Of a stretch of 64,000 bases of DNA, positions 47,101 through 57,044 are shown piece after piece. The notes beneath the pieces are model-generated. The model was not told the DNA's origin, ran no database searches, and saw nothing but the letters and a program-made list of their open reading frames with translations. The DNA is from Adiantum capillus-veneris (lineage: Eukaryota; Streptophyta; Polypodiopsida; Polypodiales; Pteridaceae), in contig CM043960.1 of NCBI GenBank assembly GCA_014529385.2, positions 39,161,281 through 39,225,280 on the forward strand. The letters run 5' to 3'. The position numbers and the translations under genes were made by a program. Within the stretch, counting starts at the first letter, position 1, and each line of letters starts with the position of its first letter.

Positions 47101-47632
47101 TTGTGTGGGGTTTAGGGGGCAAGGGCATTGAAGAAGGTAGTTTTGAGTAGGCTTTTCTAGCCTTTTTTTTATACAAATGTAGGATGTGGACCTAAAAGGT
47201 TGCTTTCTCTCTCTAGCCTTTTTTAAAGTGAAGGAAGCATAGGGGTGTGTCCACATTAGCAATTTCGTGGGTCAAAAAGAGTCAAAATTTGACTTTTTTA
47301 AAAAAAATTCATTTTTATTTGTTTTTTTACTTAAAACTCCCTCCCAACATATATACATATCCAAAAATCATTTTTTGACCCATTTTTTAATCCACAAGCT
47401 TAGAAAGTCCATTTTTTCAAAAATCTTTTCCCCCAAAAAGTAATAAACATTTTGTTCTCTCATCCTCCTCCCTCCTCCCTCCTCTCTCCCTCTCCCTCTC
47501 TGCCCCTACCTTCCTCCTCCTCCCCAATCTCTCGCTCCCCTCCCTCCCTCCTTCTCTCCTCCCATCCTGCTCGGCCTCTCTACCCTTCCCCCTCTATCTT
47601 TTCATCATTTGCTTCCTCACGCAACAGCTTCC

Positions 47633-50582
47633 ATGGTGCTCACGGACATCACAAATGGTTTGCTTCCACCACCACGTACTCCGCACACCAAAAGCATACA
47701 TATTCGCTTACCCACGGCATTTGCACCGAAGACCACTAGTGAAGGTGATCAAAGGTCATCACAGGAACGTCGCACCGCTTGTGAGACCAATGTTGACATT
47801 TGGGTGGATGGCATTTGTACCCTTACGATCCTATAAGCCGCTTCCATCCACCGTTTAATAGCCTTTCCACATTTCTTCAATTTCTTGGGAGGGGAGAAGC
47901 AGGCTTGTTAGGCTATTGCAAGCGGCTGTGTATGGGTGCAGGTGCTTCTTTGCATATGTGGATGCACGAATGTCAAGCTCTTCACCTCAAGACGACGGCA
48001 TTACAAGAGAGTGTTGCCTCTTCGGAGAGGGTAGTTAAAAGTCTTGAACAACAAATGCAAGAAAAGGAGTCCCACATCCAGAAGCTTACCAACACCATCA
48101 CATACTTGAAAGAAACACCCCTTGGTGCAAGGGAACGCAAACGCCCGTATTCATCCATTGAAACTCTTGCACATTCCGGAGGAGCACGCAAACGACGAGT
48201 TACAGCCACAAGGTGATTTGGTCTTTACTTGCATGCTGCATTCTTACTTCACACTATTTTCTAACATTTATGTTTATTTGTTGCTAGAAACTTCATCTAG
48301 GAGGCATGCGGTGGAACAAGCCAAGATAATCGAGTCAACCTTCTCACTAGTTGTCTCAATACCGAGGACGTTATTTCTATCTTACAATCACCTGGAGGTA
48401 AGCACATTAAGGATGCAGTCACCAAGGACCTTATGCGTAAATTAAGAAATGTGGTTAATGATGATGACGTTCAACAAGCTTGTGATGAGGCTGGAATCAG
48501 CACCAAAGCTTATCAGGCTATTTTTCAACTCCTAAAGGATGCCCTCAAAGAACATGGCATTGTGGAAAACCAATTTCCCGTTCCTCACAAGGTCAAGCTC
48601 GCAAAGAAGGCCACAAACGAAGATGTGTTCTCCCGCATTGGGACATACCTACACATTGAGGACACAATGCCAACTTCCCTTTATGCTTCGTGCGCAACAA
48701 AGACAAGGGGAAAAGGTAAGAAACAATCCATAAGACCTTCGAATAAGGGCTTTCCTTACACAATGTGGAACAATATTTTCGTGGATCTTAGAAGGCTTCA
48801 AGAAGCCATGCTTAGATTTTACGAGTTACCTGAAGAAGGTGACACACTTTACTTTTTTCTTTGGTATTATTCTTTTCATAGAAGCTGAAGTTTAAGGTCT
48901 TAGCACTATTTATTTTGTAGTGCTTGGCACAAAAGTCGCTTTTGTGCTGAAACTCGATGAGTGTCAAATAGTGAAAGGCCGAAGGTTAGAGAGGCTAAGT
49001 GTCACTCTAATGAACGAGGCCCTTCTGCAAACCAAGCGAAGGGATTCAGTCGAGCCATATCCCACCCTATCTTTTAGCGTGCAATCAGAGAAAGACATTT
49101 GGTGGTTGGGTGCTATTGAGGTGCCCAAAGAGACCAATGGAGTACTTTCGTGGATTTTTGAGAGAACTCCATGGATCACAGAAGTAATACACTCCCAAAT
49201 TGCAGGTCAGAAGTTGGAGATTGAGGGCTTTGGTAGTTATGATGTGGAGTGGCACTTAGGTGGGGATTTGAAGACCATAAAGTGTTTGCTTGGCTGCAAA
49301 CAAGGGGCTTCTTCTCTCATGCCTTGTCCATTTTGCACTCGAGGGTACAAACCTAATGGACAAAAATCACATAAGAGCACTGCAAAGGCCAGTTACATGC
49401 TTCCATGGCAAGGGCATGGAGAACAAGGGTTAGATTGTCATGATGTCGGAGATGAAGGTAGAGAATGGGAAGCGTCTATTCTGAGATGTCCCATGCTCAA
49501 TGCCCCAGACCGTGATCAAAAGGACCACACTTGGAATCCAATCTTTCGATTTCCTCTATCGAATGTACATTTTTGTACATTACACGCATTCATGCGTATT
49601 TTTGATAGGCTATTGAAGCTCCACATTGACTATGCTTTCACAATGAAACCATTGGAAAAGTCCCAGGAAGCGATCGAAAGAGTGGAGGTACTCTTGAATT
49701 CCATTGGCTGTCATGGTGGAAATGTGTCTATAGTTGCTGCAAAGAACACAGGGGAGGCCCATGAAATTGCTCAACAAGTGTCAATGAGTGGACAAAAAGC
49801 TAGACACTTTTTGAAGAAAGTTTCCCAAGGAAAGCCAAGTTGATATGATGCTCAAAGCAGCTCCAACCAGCAGGCAGGTAACCTTTGGGAGCTTTGTAAG
49901 GAGTTATGCAAAGCTACTACTGACAATGATTCAAATGGCGAGCTTGCAAACAAGCGCAAGCAAGTTTGGGCCCATTTTGATAAAATGGTCAAGCTTATGA
50001 GCCTTAACAGCACAACAGAAGAACAACGGCAATCATTTCAAGAAGCTTTGGCGGATTTTACCAAGGTCTTCACCCTTTCTTGGGGTGAAAATAACATCAC
50101 ACATTACATGGTAAGTCATTCATGGTGTATTCATTACAAGGGATTGTTTTTATTTACTAATGTGGATCGTTTGCTCATGTGAACAGCATATCTTGTTTGC
50201 GCATGGTGCATTTTTTATGCACAAGTATGGATCGCTTGAAATTTTTAGCACTCAAGGCATGGAGAAGTCCCATTATCGAGCAAGGGGAGTGTACTTCAAA
50301 AATACTCGACATGGTGGTGGAATGGTGCAATCCAATTATTTGGAGGAGATGTTCAACTGGTTTTTTCGCACAACATTTGCTCGTAAGCTCACAATGGAGC
50401 GTGCGCGACAATCCAAGATTGCTATTGAAGTGCGCAAATGGAGTCGTCAAGAGCATAGCAACAAGTGGCAAATGTCGCAAGGTCCCACCAAGCATGCTGC
50501 ATGGCGGCGATGCAGAGTGCGACAAGGATCAAAGTGGATACTGCGCGAGTCACTAAACGTGAACGCAGGGTCCAACTCTTAG
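47633..50582 (+). pseudogene. DDE-transposase-like gene, five exons, two in-frame stops
   Basis: Proposed exons: 47633-47744 (MVLTDITNGLLPPPRTPHTK), 47942-48212 (coiled coil, SERVVKSLEQQMQEKESHIQ), about 48288-48838, 48921-50110, 50187-50582. Introns at 48839-48920 (phase 1) and 50111-50186 (phase 0) have perfect GT-AG and keep frame. The catalytic part is in exon 4: LDECQIVKGRRLERLSVTLM, then GGDLKTIKCLLGCKQGASS with C-P-F-C, then NVHFCTLHAFMRIFDRLLKL; exon 5 gives FSTQGMEKSHYRARGVYF and LEEMFNWFFR. A D in the first block, the D of GGDLK and the E of GMEKSH are good DDE candidates, with a zinc-like C-x2-C after the second. In-frame stops: TGA at 49841 and a TAG at the third-exon start (48300-48302) unless a weak splice site skips it. 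The first intron is the least certain. It presumably mobilised this element. Confidence 0.65.
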
Positions 50583-50655
50583 CAACATGTTTATTTAAAA
50601 GATAATACTTCTTTAAAAATAATTGTGTGAACAGGGCCCTTTTTAAATGGGCCCT

Positions 50656-50663
50656 TATAAATA
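50656..50663 (+). promoter_or_regulatory. TATA box of the H3-like gene
   Basis: TATAAATA, 58 bases before the ATG at 50721, inside GGGCCCTTATAAATATTGC. The spacing fits a short leader and supports independent transcription of the H3-like gene. Confidence 0.6.
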
Positions 50664-50720
50664 TTGCATGCTCTCATAAATCACTCATTTCTTAAGAACA
50701 GGTGAGCTCTTACCAACGAA

Positions 50721-51617
50721 ATGGCGCGCACCAAACAAACCGCGAAAGAGCATCCGCCTGCCAACGAAAACACCCTCCAAGGATGTGAGAAGCCGTCATG
50801 GCTTAAAGGCACAAGAAAATGGCCACGAACACCTGGCCGTTCCAGGAACTCTTCTGGTAGTGGGCATGGTGGTAGGGCACGAGAGTCATCAAGGACTGTT
50901 GAATCTCCACCTCCTCAAGATATAACACCTAGAAAGAGAATGAAGCAACGTGCCCAGCGTTGGAGAGAAGCAGAGGGCCAGCAAACATCAGAGTCCGATA
51001 GGGAGCAGCCGTCGCGCCCCCAATCACAAGCAGGACCATCCAGGACTCGGGTGGTCAATACAGACACCGAATCAGAGAGTGAGCCACCATGGCTGCGAGA
51101 AAACATACCGCGCACACACCGGGTGGCCGTTGGGGGGAAGACATTGCCTCAAGGCAAGGGAGCTCTCCCCACACAACAAGATCGGCAACCAAGGGAAGAG
51201 GAAGAATCAGATTAAGCTGCAGAACCAGCCCCTAAGCATGTAAACAGACGCAAGTCTAAGTTTTTCAAGAAGCCTTCACGCCGCCCGCCAGCAAATGTGC
51301 AAGTGCCCCCAAGACAACCGCAGCGGCGCCGAAAAATAGCAAGGGCATTTGCAGAAATCCGCCACTACCAGAAGACGACAGAGCTCTTGATTCGACGCGC
51401 CCCCTTTGCTCGCACTGTGAAGGAAGTGCTTCAAAGGTATGGAAATCAGTATAGAATGTAAGCAATAGCGCTAGAGGCTATTCAAGAAGCTGCAGAGGCC
51501 CACATCATTTCAGTGTTGGAAGATACCAACCTATGTGCCATTCATGCAAAGCGAGTGACAATACAACCAAAAGATATGCAGCTTGCACGACGATTGCGAC
51601 GAGACTTCGAGCATTAG
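50721..51617 (+). pseudogene. Transposon-borne histone H3-like protein with a long basic tail (two in-frame stops)
   Basis: A single frame of 299 codons. It opens MARTKQTA, identical to the first eight residues of canonical H3 including Lys4; the next residues differ (KEH for RKS, so no Lys9). Codons 12-200 are low-complexity, rich in Arg, Ser, Pro, Gln and Glu (ESSRTVESPPPQDITPRKRM). Codons 209-298 are an H3 fold: [67 protein letters not shown]. By eye about 50 of 86 positions equal canonical H3, with no gap. Loop 1 has the length of ordinary H3, not the longer loop of centromeric H3. TAA stops fall at codons 165 (51213-51215) and 247 (51459-51461); the second aligns with an H3 glutamine, as expected for CAA to TAA. 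No frameshift. If read through, the product would be nuclear and could replace H3 in nucleosomes; this is inference. A host-gene capture by the transposon is the likely origin. Confidence 0.8.
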
Positions 51618-51789
51618 CCGAAGTTACCCCTCTTTTTATATTGCACACCCTTATCTTTGTAATGATTTGACTTTCCAATGACAATATGATCAACAATTGT
51701 GTCTACTCTGTCTATTATCTTTGTAATTTCAAGTTTTGTATGTAATTGTAGTTAATTTCAGTAAATTTGTGCATTTTAAGTAACCTTAG

Positions 51790-52945
51790 GGGTAGATAAG
51801 CCTACAAGGGGCAGAAAAAGGCCTGGCCACAAGGGCGCGCAAATGGCCCATCCAAAACTGATGGATGGGCCATTTGCGCGCCCTTGTGGCCAGGCCTTTT
51901 TTTGCCCCTTGTAGCCTTATCTACCCCCAAGGGTACTTAAAATAACCAAATTTACTAAAACCTATTGGTTTTGCATCAATATTTAATATGGATCCTTATG
52001 GACACCTTTTTTTGGTCATTTCAAGCTTTGAATTCCTTATAGGATATCAAAACTAATAACATATTGTGAAACCAAGTGTCCAATGTAATTTGACTTTTTG
52101 GTGCAAGGGTGTAGTAGGTAGAGCAAGTGATAGTTTGCTGGAAACTTCATTTTATAATTGATTTGAGCTTTTCAAGTGTCCTTGAGTGTGAACATATACT
52201 GGATTGCCATAAAAAGGTTGCATTTAAATGAATGATGCAAAACCAATCCATTGCAATAAATTTGTGCTTTTTAAGTATCCTAGGGGGTAGATTGGCCTAT
52301 AAGGGGCAAAAAAATGCCTGGCCACAAGGGCGCGCAAATGGCCCATCCAAAACTGATGGATGGGCCATTTGCGAACCCTTGTGGCCAGGCCTTTTTTTGC
52401 CCCTTATAGGCCAATCTACCCCCTAGGGTACTTAAAAAGCACAAATTTATTGCAATGGATTGGTTTTGCATCAATATTTTATATGGATCCTTATGGACAC
52501 CTTTTTTTTTGTCATTTCAAGCTTTGAATTCTTTATAGGATATCAAAACAAATAACATATTGGGAAACCAAGTGTCCAATGTAATTTGACTTTTTGGTGC
52601 AAGGGTGTAGTAGGTAGAACTAAAGCAAGTGATAGTTTGCTGGAAACTTCATTTCATAATTGATTTGAGCTTTTCTAGTGTCCTTGAGTGTGAACATATA
52701 CTGGAATTGCCATAAAAAGGTTGCATTTAAATGAATGCTGCAAAACCAATCCATTGCAATAAATTTGTGCTTTTTAAGTACCCTAGGGGGTAGATTGGCC
52801 TATAAAGGGCAAAAAAATGCCTGGCCACAAGGGCGCGCAAATGGCCCATCCAAAACTGATGGATGGGCCATTTGCGCGCCCTTGTGGCCAGGCATTTTTT
52901 GCAGCTTATAGGCTAATCTAACCCCCTAGGGTACTTAAAAATCAC
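51790..52945. repeat. Array of three long hairpins on a roughly 500-bp tandem repeat
   Basis: Hairpin centres lie at 51858, 52353 and 52856 (spacing 495 and 503). Each has arms with GGCCTGGCCACAAGGGCGCG and CAAATGGCCCATCC, a 9-base loop AAAACTGAT, then the mirror GGATGGGCCATTTG and so on. In the middle copy symmetry extends to GATGCAAAACCAATCCATTG, giving arms of about 115 bp, so both strands read nearly the same 64-residue frame. Between hairpins, unique spacers (CATCAATATTT.ATATGGATCC, ACCAAGTGTCCAATGTAATT, GGTGCAAGGGTGTAGTAGG) repeat too. It lies exactly between the convergent + and - genes of the 10-kb element. It could act as a terminator or silencing source, or be a site for replication or recombination. 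Confidence 0.93.
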
Positions 52946-53117
52946 AATTATACTCAATTTGACTGCAATTACATACCTTGAAATAACAAAGTCAAAAAAC
53001 AATTCATATCACCAATTGAAACAATTTTCAAGATTGACAAATCAGATTGAAAAGAATTTGCAATATAGAGAGACAATTTCAAATATTTTTTATTCCTTCT
53101 AGCACGGTGATTTTACA

Positions 53118-54694
53118 TCATGTATCTGAGGAGTTCAGAATTTTTTTGACCATTTCTTGGCGCCTATTTTGCGCGTAAGGCAACTCCCCAGTCAAGAGGG
53201 ACTGCGCTATGGCATTTGGGTCAGTTGAGCCAATGGAAGCATGTATCCCTATCTGGGCAAGCACTTTACCACGAAAGCCAGTGCCAAACGCTGTGCATAC
53301 AAGGGATCTACGCACTAGGAACACTTGATGCGCAGTTTGAGCAATGGTACTCAAACACAAAAACTTGCTCAAAGCTTTTAACGACCAAGTCATAAAATGG
53401 GCTTGGGGAGCAAATTCATTATGGATAATGGCCACATCGCCAGGGGGGAGTTGTCCGAGGTAATGCGCAAGGGAAGCTTGAGGTCCAAAGCCTGTCTGCT
53501 TGCCACCCGTCCTTGCAGCAAAATCATCAACCTCCACAACATCCTGTCATAAACCGATGAAGGTTGAGAAAAAAGACAACGAAGGATAAAATAGTAACAT
53601 GAAAATTAGGTACAGTTTACCTCCTGCTCCTTGTCATCCTCCTCCCTGTTGCCCTTTGCATCCAAGTCAATGGTCCCATGCACCACAGATACAAGCTTTG
53701 GATCATCAGATGGGAGGTTGCATAATGGCATAGGCATCCTAGCAGCCTCAACCTTGGCTTGCGTGGCTTGGAAATCTTCATCAGCCACGTGCAACTTCTC
53801 TGCTGCCAGGACCTCCGCACATACAACTGCAATAGTGTCAGCAACAGAGTCCCCATCTGGCAAGAGCTTGCTTTCTAGGGCATCTGGCGTATTGTCTAAG
53901 GGACATTTGCTGTTGTTGCATAGCACGCTCAAGCATTCATCCATGCGCAGGCCAAATGCTTTTTCCAAATCATGCAGGAACACAAACTCCTCCCTATCCA
54001 CTAACACTGAGGAGAAGCGGCTAATTTCTACCTCTGGGATAGCCACATTCGTCAGTGGTAGTGGCACTGGAGTGTCACTAGGGCCAGCCGCAACTATGGA
54101 TTTCTCAACCACTTCCTCAAGACCCCTAGGGTACTCCAACTGGTGTGCTTTTCCTTCCGCTGCAGGGTTCATGGGGATAATCTGCTGCTCCTTGGTGTCC
54201 TTGATAAAGGACCCAACTTGAAGGTGTGGTAAGCGGAGCTCCTCCAAATCAGGTTCCTCGCTCACCAAGAAGATAAATGTTGCGAGCCGAGAAAGGTACT
54301 CCACCCCCAACTTGCGCTTCTTGAGCGCTGACACCCCAGGGGCTTGCTCGTCCAAGTAATGGCCTGCATTGGTTGCAATTTCTTGGAATCGTTGCAACCG
54401 CTTGGCGAATGGACGATCACCTTTGTGTATATAGCGCAAAAGATCGCAAGGCACCCAGATCCCTGCATGTGGGGGGATAGATACAGAATATTTTATGATG
54501 TGCTCCTCCATGAACGCAGAAATCTCCTCAAATGCATCCATGTGAAGGGCAACTGTGGCGTCAAGGTCAGGGAGACGAGTAAAAAAGGTGTGGAGGTCCA
54601 ACTTCCCTTTGTATTTGGTGTCCTCGAGGAAGAGGATGAAGCGTGACAAAGGGGTGGATGTGGGTACAGATGCAGAGGCTGTGGCAGCATCCAT
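53118..54694 (-). CDS. Unknown two-exon protein of the 10-kb element (499 aa)
   Basis: Exon 1 runs from the ATG at 54694 (MDAATASASVPTSTPLSRFI) to 53621, exon 2 from 53543 to 53118. The 77-base intron has GTAAAC...GACAG ends and joins in phase 0 (DKEQE/DVVEVDD). The whole frame is open with no stop. Features: early LEDTKYKGKLDLHTFFTRLP, a basic KKRKLGVEYL (possible nuclear signal), an acidic middle, and an exon 2 part with LAHYLGQLPPGDVAIIHNEF. No known domain, signal peptide or membrane segment seen. It reads towards the hairpin array and converges on the H3-like gene. A TATA-like CATTATAAAA lies 83-92 bases upstream of the ATG. An intact frame beside decayed plus-strand genes is striking. 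Function unknown. Confidence 0.7.
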
Positions 54695-54776
54695 GTTTAG
54701 CCTGGGGTGTGGATAGAGAGTGGAGGAGCTCAGGAGTTGCAAAAGTGAAAATAGTGAATGAGTTAGGTGGCCCCCC

Positions 54777-54786
54777 TTTTATAATG
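54777..54786 (-). promoter_or_regulatory. TATA-like box of the 499-aa gene
   Basis: Minus-strand CATTATAAAAGGGG, about 85 bases upstream of the ATG at 54694. Confidence 0.55.
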
Positions 54787-54940
54787 TACCCTTTTTTTAA
54801 GACATTAAAAAAAAAGGCACTTTCACCAAAAAATGATTTCTCATCCCAATGCAAAAAATTATATTCAAAGGCATGATTTGCCGAAGCAAATCATGTTGAT
54901 TACAGCGGGGATCAATATGAAAATTGCAAGAGTTACAAAG

Positions 54941-56281
54941 TTATAAGATCGATAGCATAGTTCCATCTATCCCCCAGTCCTCCTCGACCTTCAATTTGTC
55001 TTCCATTCTCTTCCCAATCTGCGGACATTCATAACAATAAGCATCTAATGATCGACAAACCATGATGTATTGAAAATGTGGTGGAAGGATTCTCACCTTG
55101 TGACCTTGTAAACGAAATTGTGCTTGTTGAAGGGCCTCAAAACCCATAATAACCAAATGTTCTCGAACATTACTGAGAGTCCAATGCTTGTTCACTTGGA
55201 CTGCCTCCAAAGCATCGTTGGGCATCTTCACTGCAATGTCAAAGCTTGCAATAGCGCCGTCTACACTCTGTAAGGGAGTCCACACTCCAAGCTTGCACAT
55301 CCAACGATCATAGTGAAATCGTATGTACAAGGAGGTGCGGGATTTCAAATAGCGCATTCCAATACCTGAAGCTCCAACCTTACAACGGTACCGGTCCCCG
55401 TTGTGCATGCCCTCCACAAAACCCCAGTCCTCTTCTAAAAGCCTTCCTAATTCCTCGTAATGCGCATCTTTACATACAAGCATTGTGGTAGTCTCCACAA
55501 ATCCAAACTCTTTAAAAATGTGCACAAAACAATGAATAGGCAAACACCAGCTCAAGCCCACATACCTAGAAGCTTTAGAGTATTTCAAAGAGTTTTGGAC
55601 ATCCATTATCATCTTTTGCTTGAAAGATGCTACCGACCACAAATCTGGGACCGGCCACTCCATACTTAATAAGGAAGTTACTTTGATGGGTTCAAGCGTT
55701 CCAAATGCTTGTGTAGAAGTAGGGACAATATAGGAGTGAGAATAGAAGAAAATCCTTCTTTGAACCAGTTTGGTTGGGCAAAGATGCGGGAACATTATTG
55801 CTCCAATATCCGCATGTATAGCATTGAATGTGCCGGAGAGACTATGTAGTGGCTGCTCCTCCACCAACGTGGATGGAAATATGACTATAAATGCATGACA
55901 AATGTTAAGTATGAATCCATAATAACATTACACTGTGATTTCACACCTAGCTTTGTATTCTCAAAACATGTACTTACAATGTGTTGGAAATCGAGGTGGT
56001 TGTTGCAAGTGCATGGTTGACATTGAGAAAACATGTTGCACAATGGCTATGGTCCCCTTGTCTTTGCGGTTCTTGAAGCCAAGGAGCTTTCCTTTCCAAT
56101 GAAGATCCAAGTTTGCACGATTCCGCACACGATGAGGGCCAACAACAGATGGTTGCATGTATACCCAAGCACCTTTGGTGAACTCTTGTGGCACCCACTC
56201 ATCATCTACACCTCTAGTATTGTGGCATGCAAGTGCTGTGACCTCATCCTTTGGTCGCCTTTGCGAAGTAGAGTTGGCCAT
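54941..56281 (-). CDS. Unknown two-exon protein of the 10-kb element (415 aa)
   Basis: Exon 1 56281-55978 starts MANSTSQRRPKDEVTALACH; an in-frame ATG at 56296 is the alternative start. The 93-base intron (55977-55885) begins GTAAGT and ends TTTATAG. Exon 2 55884-54941 continues in frame (RFPTH/FIFPSTLVEEQPLH). The joined frame is open for 416 codons. Notable parts: GPHRVRNRANLDLHWKGKLL (basic), YVGLSWCLPIHCFVHIFKEF, LLEEDWGFVEGMHNGDRYRC, and a C-terminus with CYECPQIGKRMEDKLKVEED. Cys and Trp are frequent but I see no standard zinc finger or enzyme motif. It is divergent in position from the host CACTA gene and lies next to the element's right end. Function unknown; it may be a DNA-binding accessory protein. 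Confidence 0.68.
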
Positions 56282-56360
56282 GGTTGAGCAAAGCAAACTA
56301 GGAGGAGGAGAAGAACCTTGCTTGTTGCTACAATGTAGGTGTGATAAAGTGATATGAGAA

Positions 56361-56470
56361 AATGGTCAACCCTTGTGGCAATGGGAGGAGAAGGTGGACA
56401 ACCCTTGCTTGGTGTGGCACTGGGAGGAGAAGGTGGATAAGCCTTGCTTGGTGTGGCAATGGAAGGTGGT
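56361..56470. repeat. Tandem repeat of 39 bp upstream of the 415-aa gene
   Basis: GGGAGGAGAAGGTGGA starts at 56383 and 56422, each followed by (C/A)AACCCTTGCTTGG or TAAGCCTTGCTTGG and TGTGGCA. A partial third unit precedes. It is in the promoter or leader of the 415-aa gene on the minus strand. Confidence 0.8.
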
Positions 56471-56599
56471 AGGGGAGGAGAGAGGAGCTTCCTTGCTGCA
56501 ACAATGGAGATGGTGTAAAGAGAGAGAGTGTTGGAGTAGAGGATGAGTGTGATGGTTGCAACCAAGGAGGGGTTGGAAAAGGGGTTCTAGAGAGAGAAA

Positions 56600-57044
56600 A
56601 TCCCTTTTTGCCTAATAACTAATTTTGGGGAAGCTCTGGATAGCAAAAAAAGATTTTTTAAAAGTTTTTTAAAAATTTTGAATTTTAGGGTTTTTGGATG
56701 CCGTTTTGACTTTTTGAGATCAAAAAATGCTTTTTTGACCATAAAATAGTTTTAGGGGGGTTTTCAGAAGATGAAATTTGAGTTTTGAAATTTTTGAAAA
56801 ATTCCAAATTTTTGGGATTTTTTCAAAACCGGATAAAAAAGGAGGGAAGTTGGAGGTTCCATATGGCCCACCCCCCCCACCCCACCTTCTCACTAGGTAA
56901 GAGCCCATTTAAAAAGTGTAAGACTACTTTGTCCCCCTACATTTTTGAGGGCATAGAGTGTGTCCACCACCCTCTTCTCATTGGCTGGCCTATAATTAAC
57001 CTTAATCCCAAAGGGCCCCTAGAGGGTTCATATTTTTCCTAATG
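56600..57044. repeat. Right subterminal region and terminal inverted repeat of the 10-kb element
   Basis: T- and A-rich with repeated TTTTTGAC words and a short C tract at 56871-56877. Ends GGTTCATATTTTTCCTAATG, the complement of the left end. Confidence 0.75.

Larger units (their letters stand above)
47032..57044 (+). mobile_element. Nested 10.0-kb DNA transposon with transposase-like, histone H3-like and two unknown genes
   Basis: Boundaries come from comparison with uninterrupted CACTA copy 1 and from inverted ends. The left end starts CATTAGGAGAAATATGAACC and the right end, read inward on the minus strand, CATTAGGAAAAATATGAACC (19 of 20), followed in both by GGGCC.TT and GGATTAAGG(C/T)TAAT. 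Subterminal GTCAAAAA/TTTTTGAC words cluster at both ends (47272-47385; 56704-56745). No clear target-site duplication: TTC before and CCT after, while the uninterrupted target reads GTTCTACTCC. Contents: + transposase-like gene (47633-50582), + H3-like gene (50721-51617), hairpin array (51790-52945), and two - genes (54694-53118; 56281-54941). The superfamily is not assigned; the transposase shares the general plan of the CACTA-type DDE fold but is clearly different. Confidence 0.82.

Noticed and set aside
51459-51461. Rescue of the second H3 stop by a short intron or by U-to-C RNA editing.
   Set aside because: The only GT-AG pair would remove about 30 bases, too short for a plant intron, and would delete residues that align with H3; U-to-C editing in ferns is an organellar process.
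50721-51617. Interpretation as the host's centromeric H3 (CENH3) or a normal host H3 gene.
   Set aside because: Loop 1 has ordinary H3 length, the N-tail starts like canonical H3, the gene has two stops and a 200-residue insert, and it lies inside a transposon.
52232-52474. Two nearly identical 64-residue frames on opposite strands (MMQNQSIAINLCFLS...).
   Set aside because: They arise from the long palindrome; there is no sign of a real protein, and outer hairpin copies do not keep the frame.
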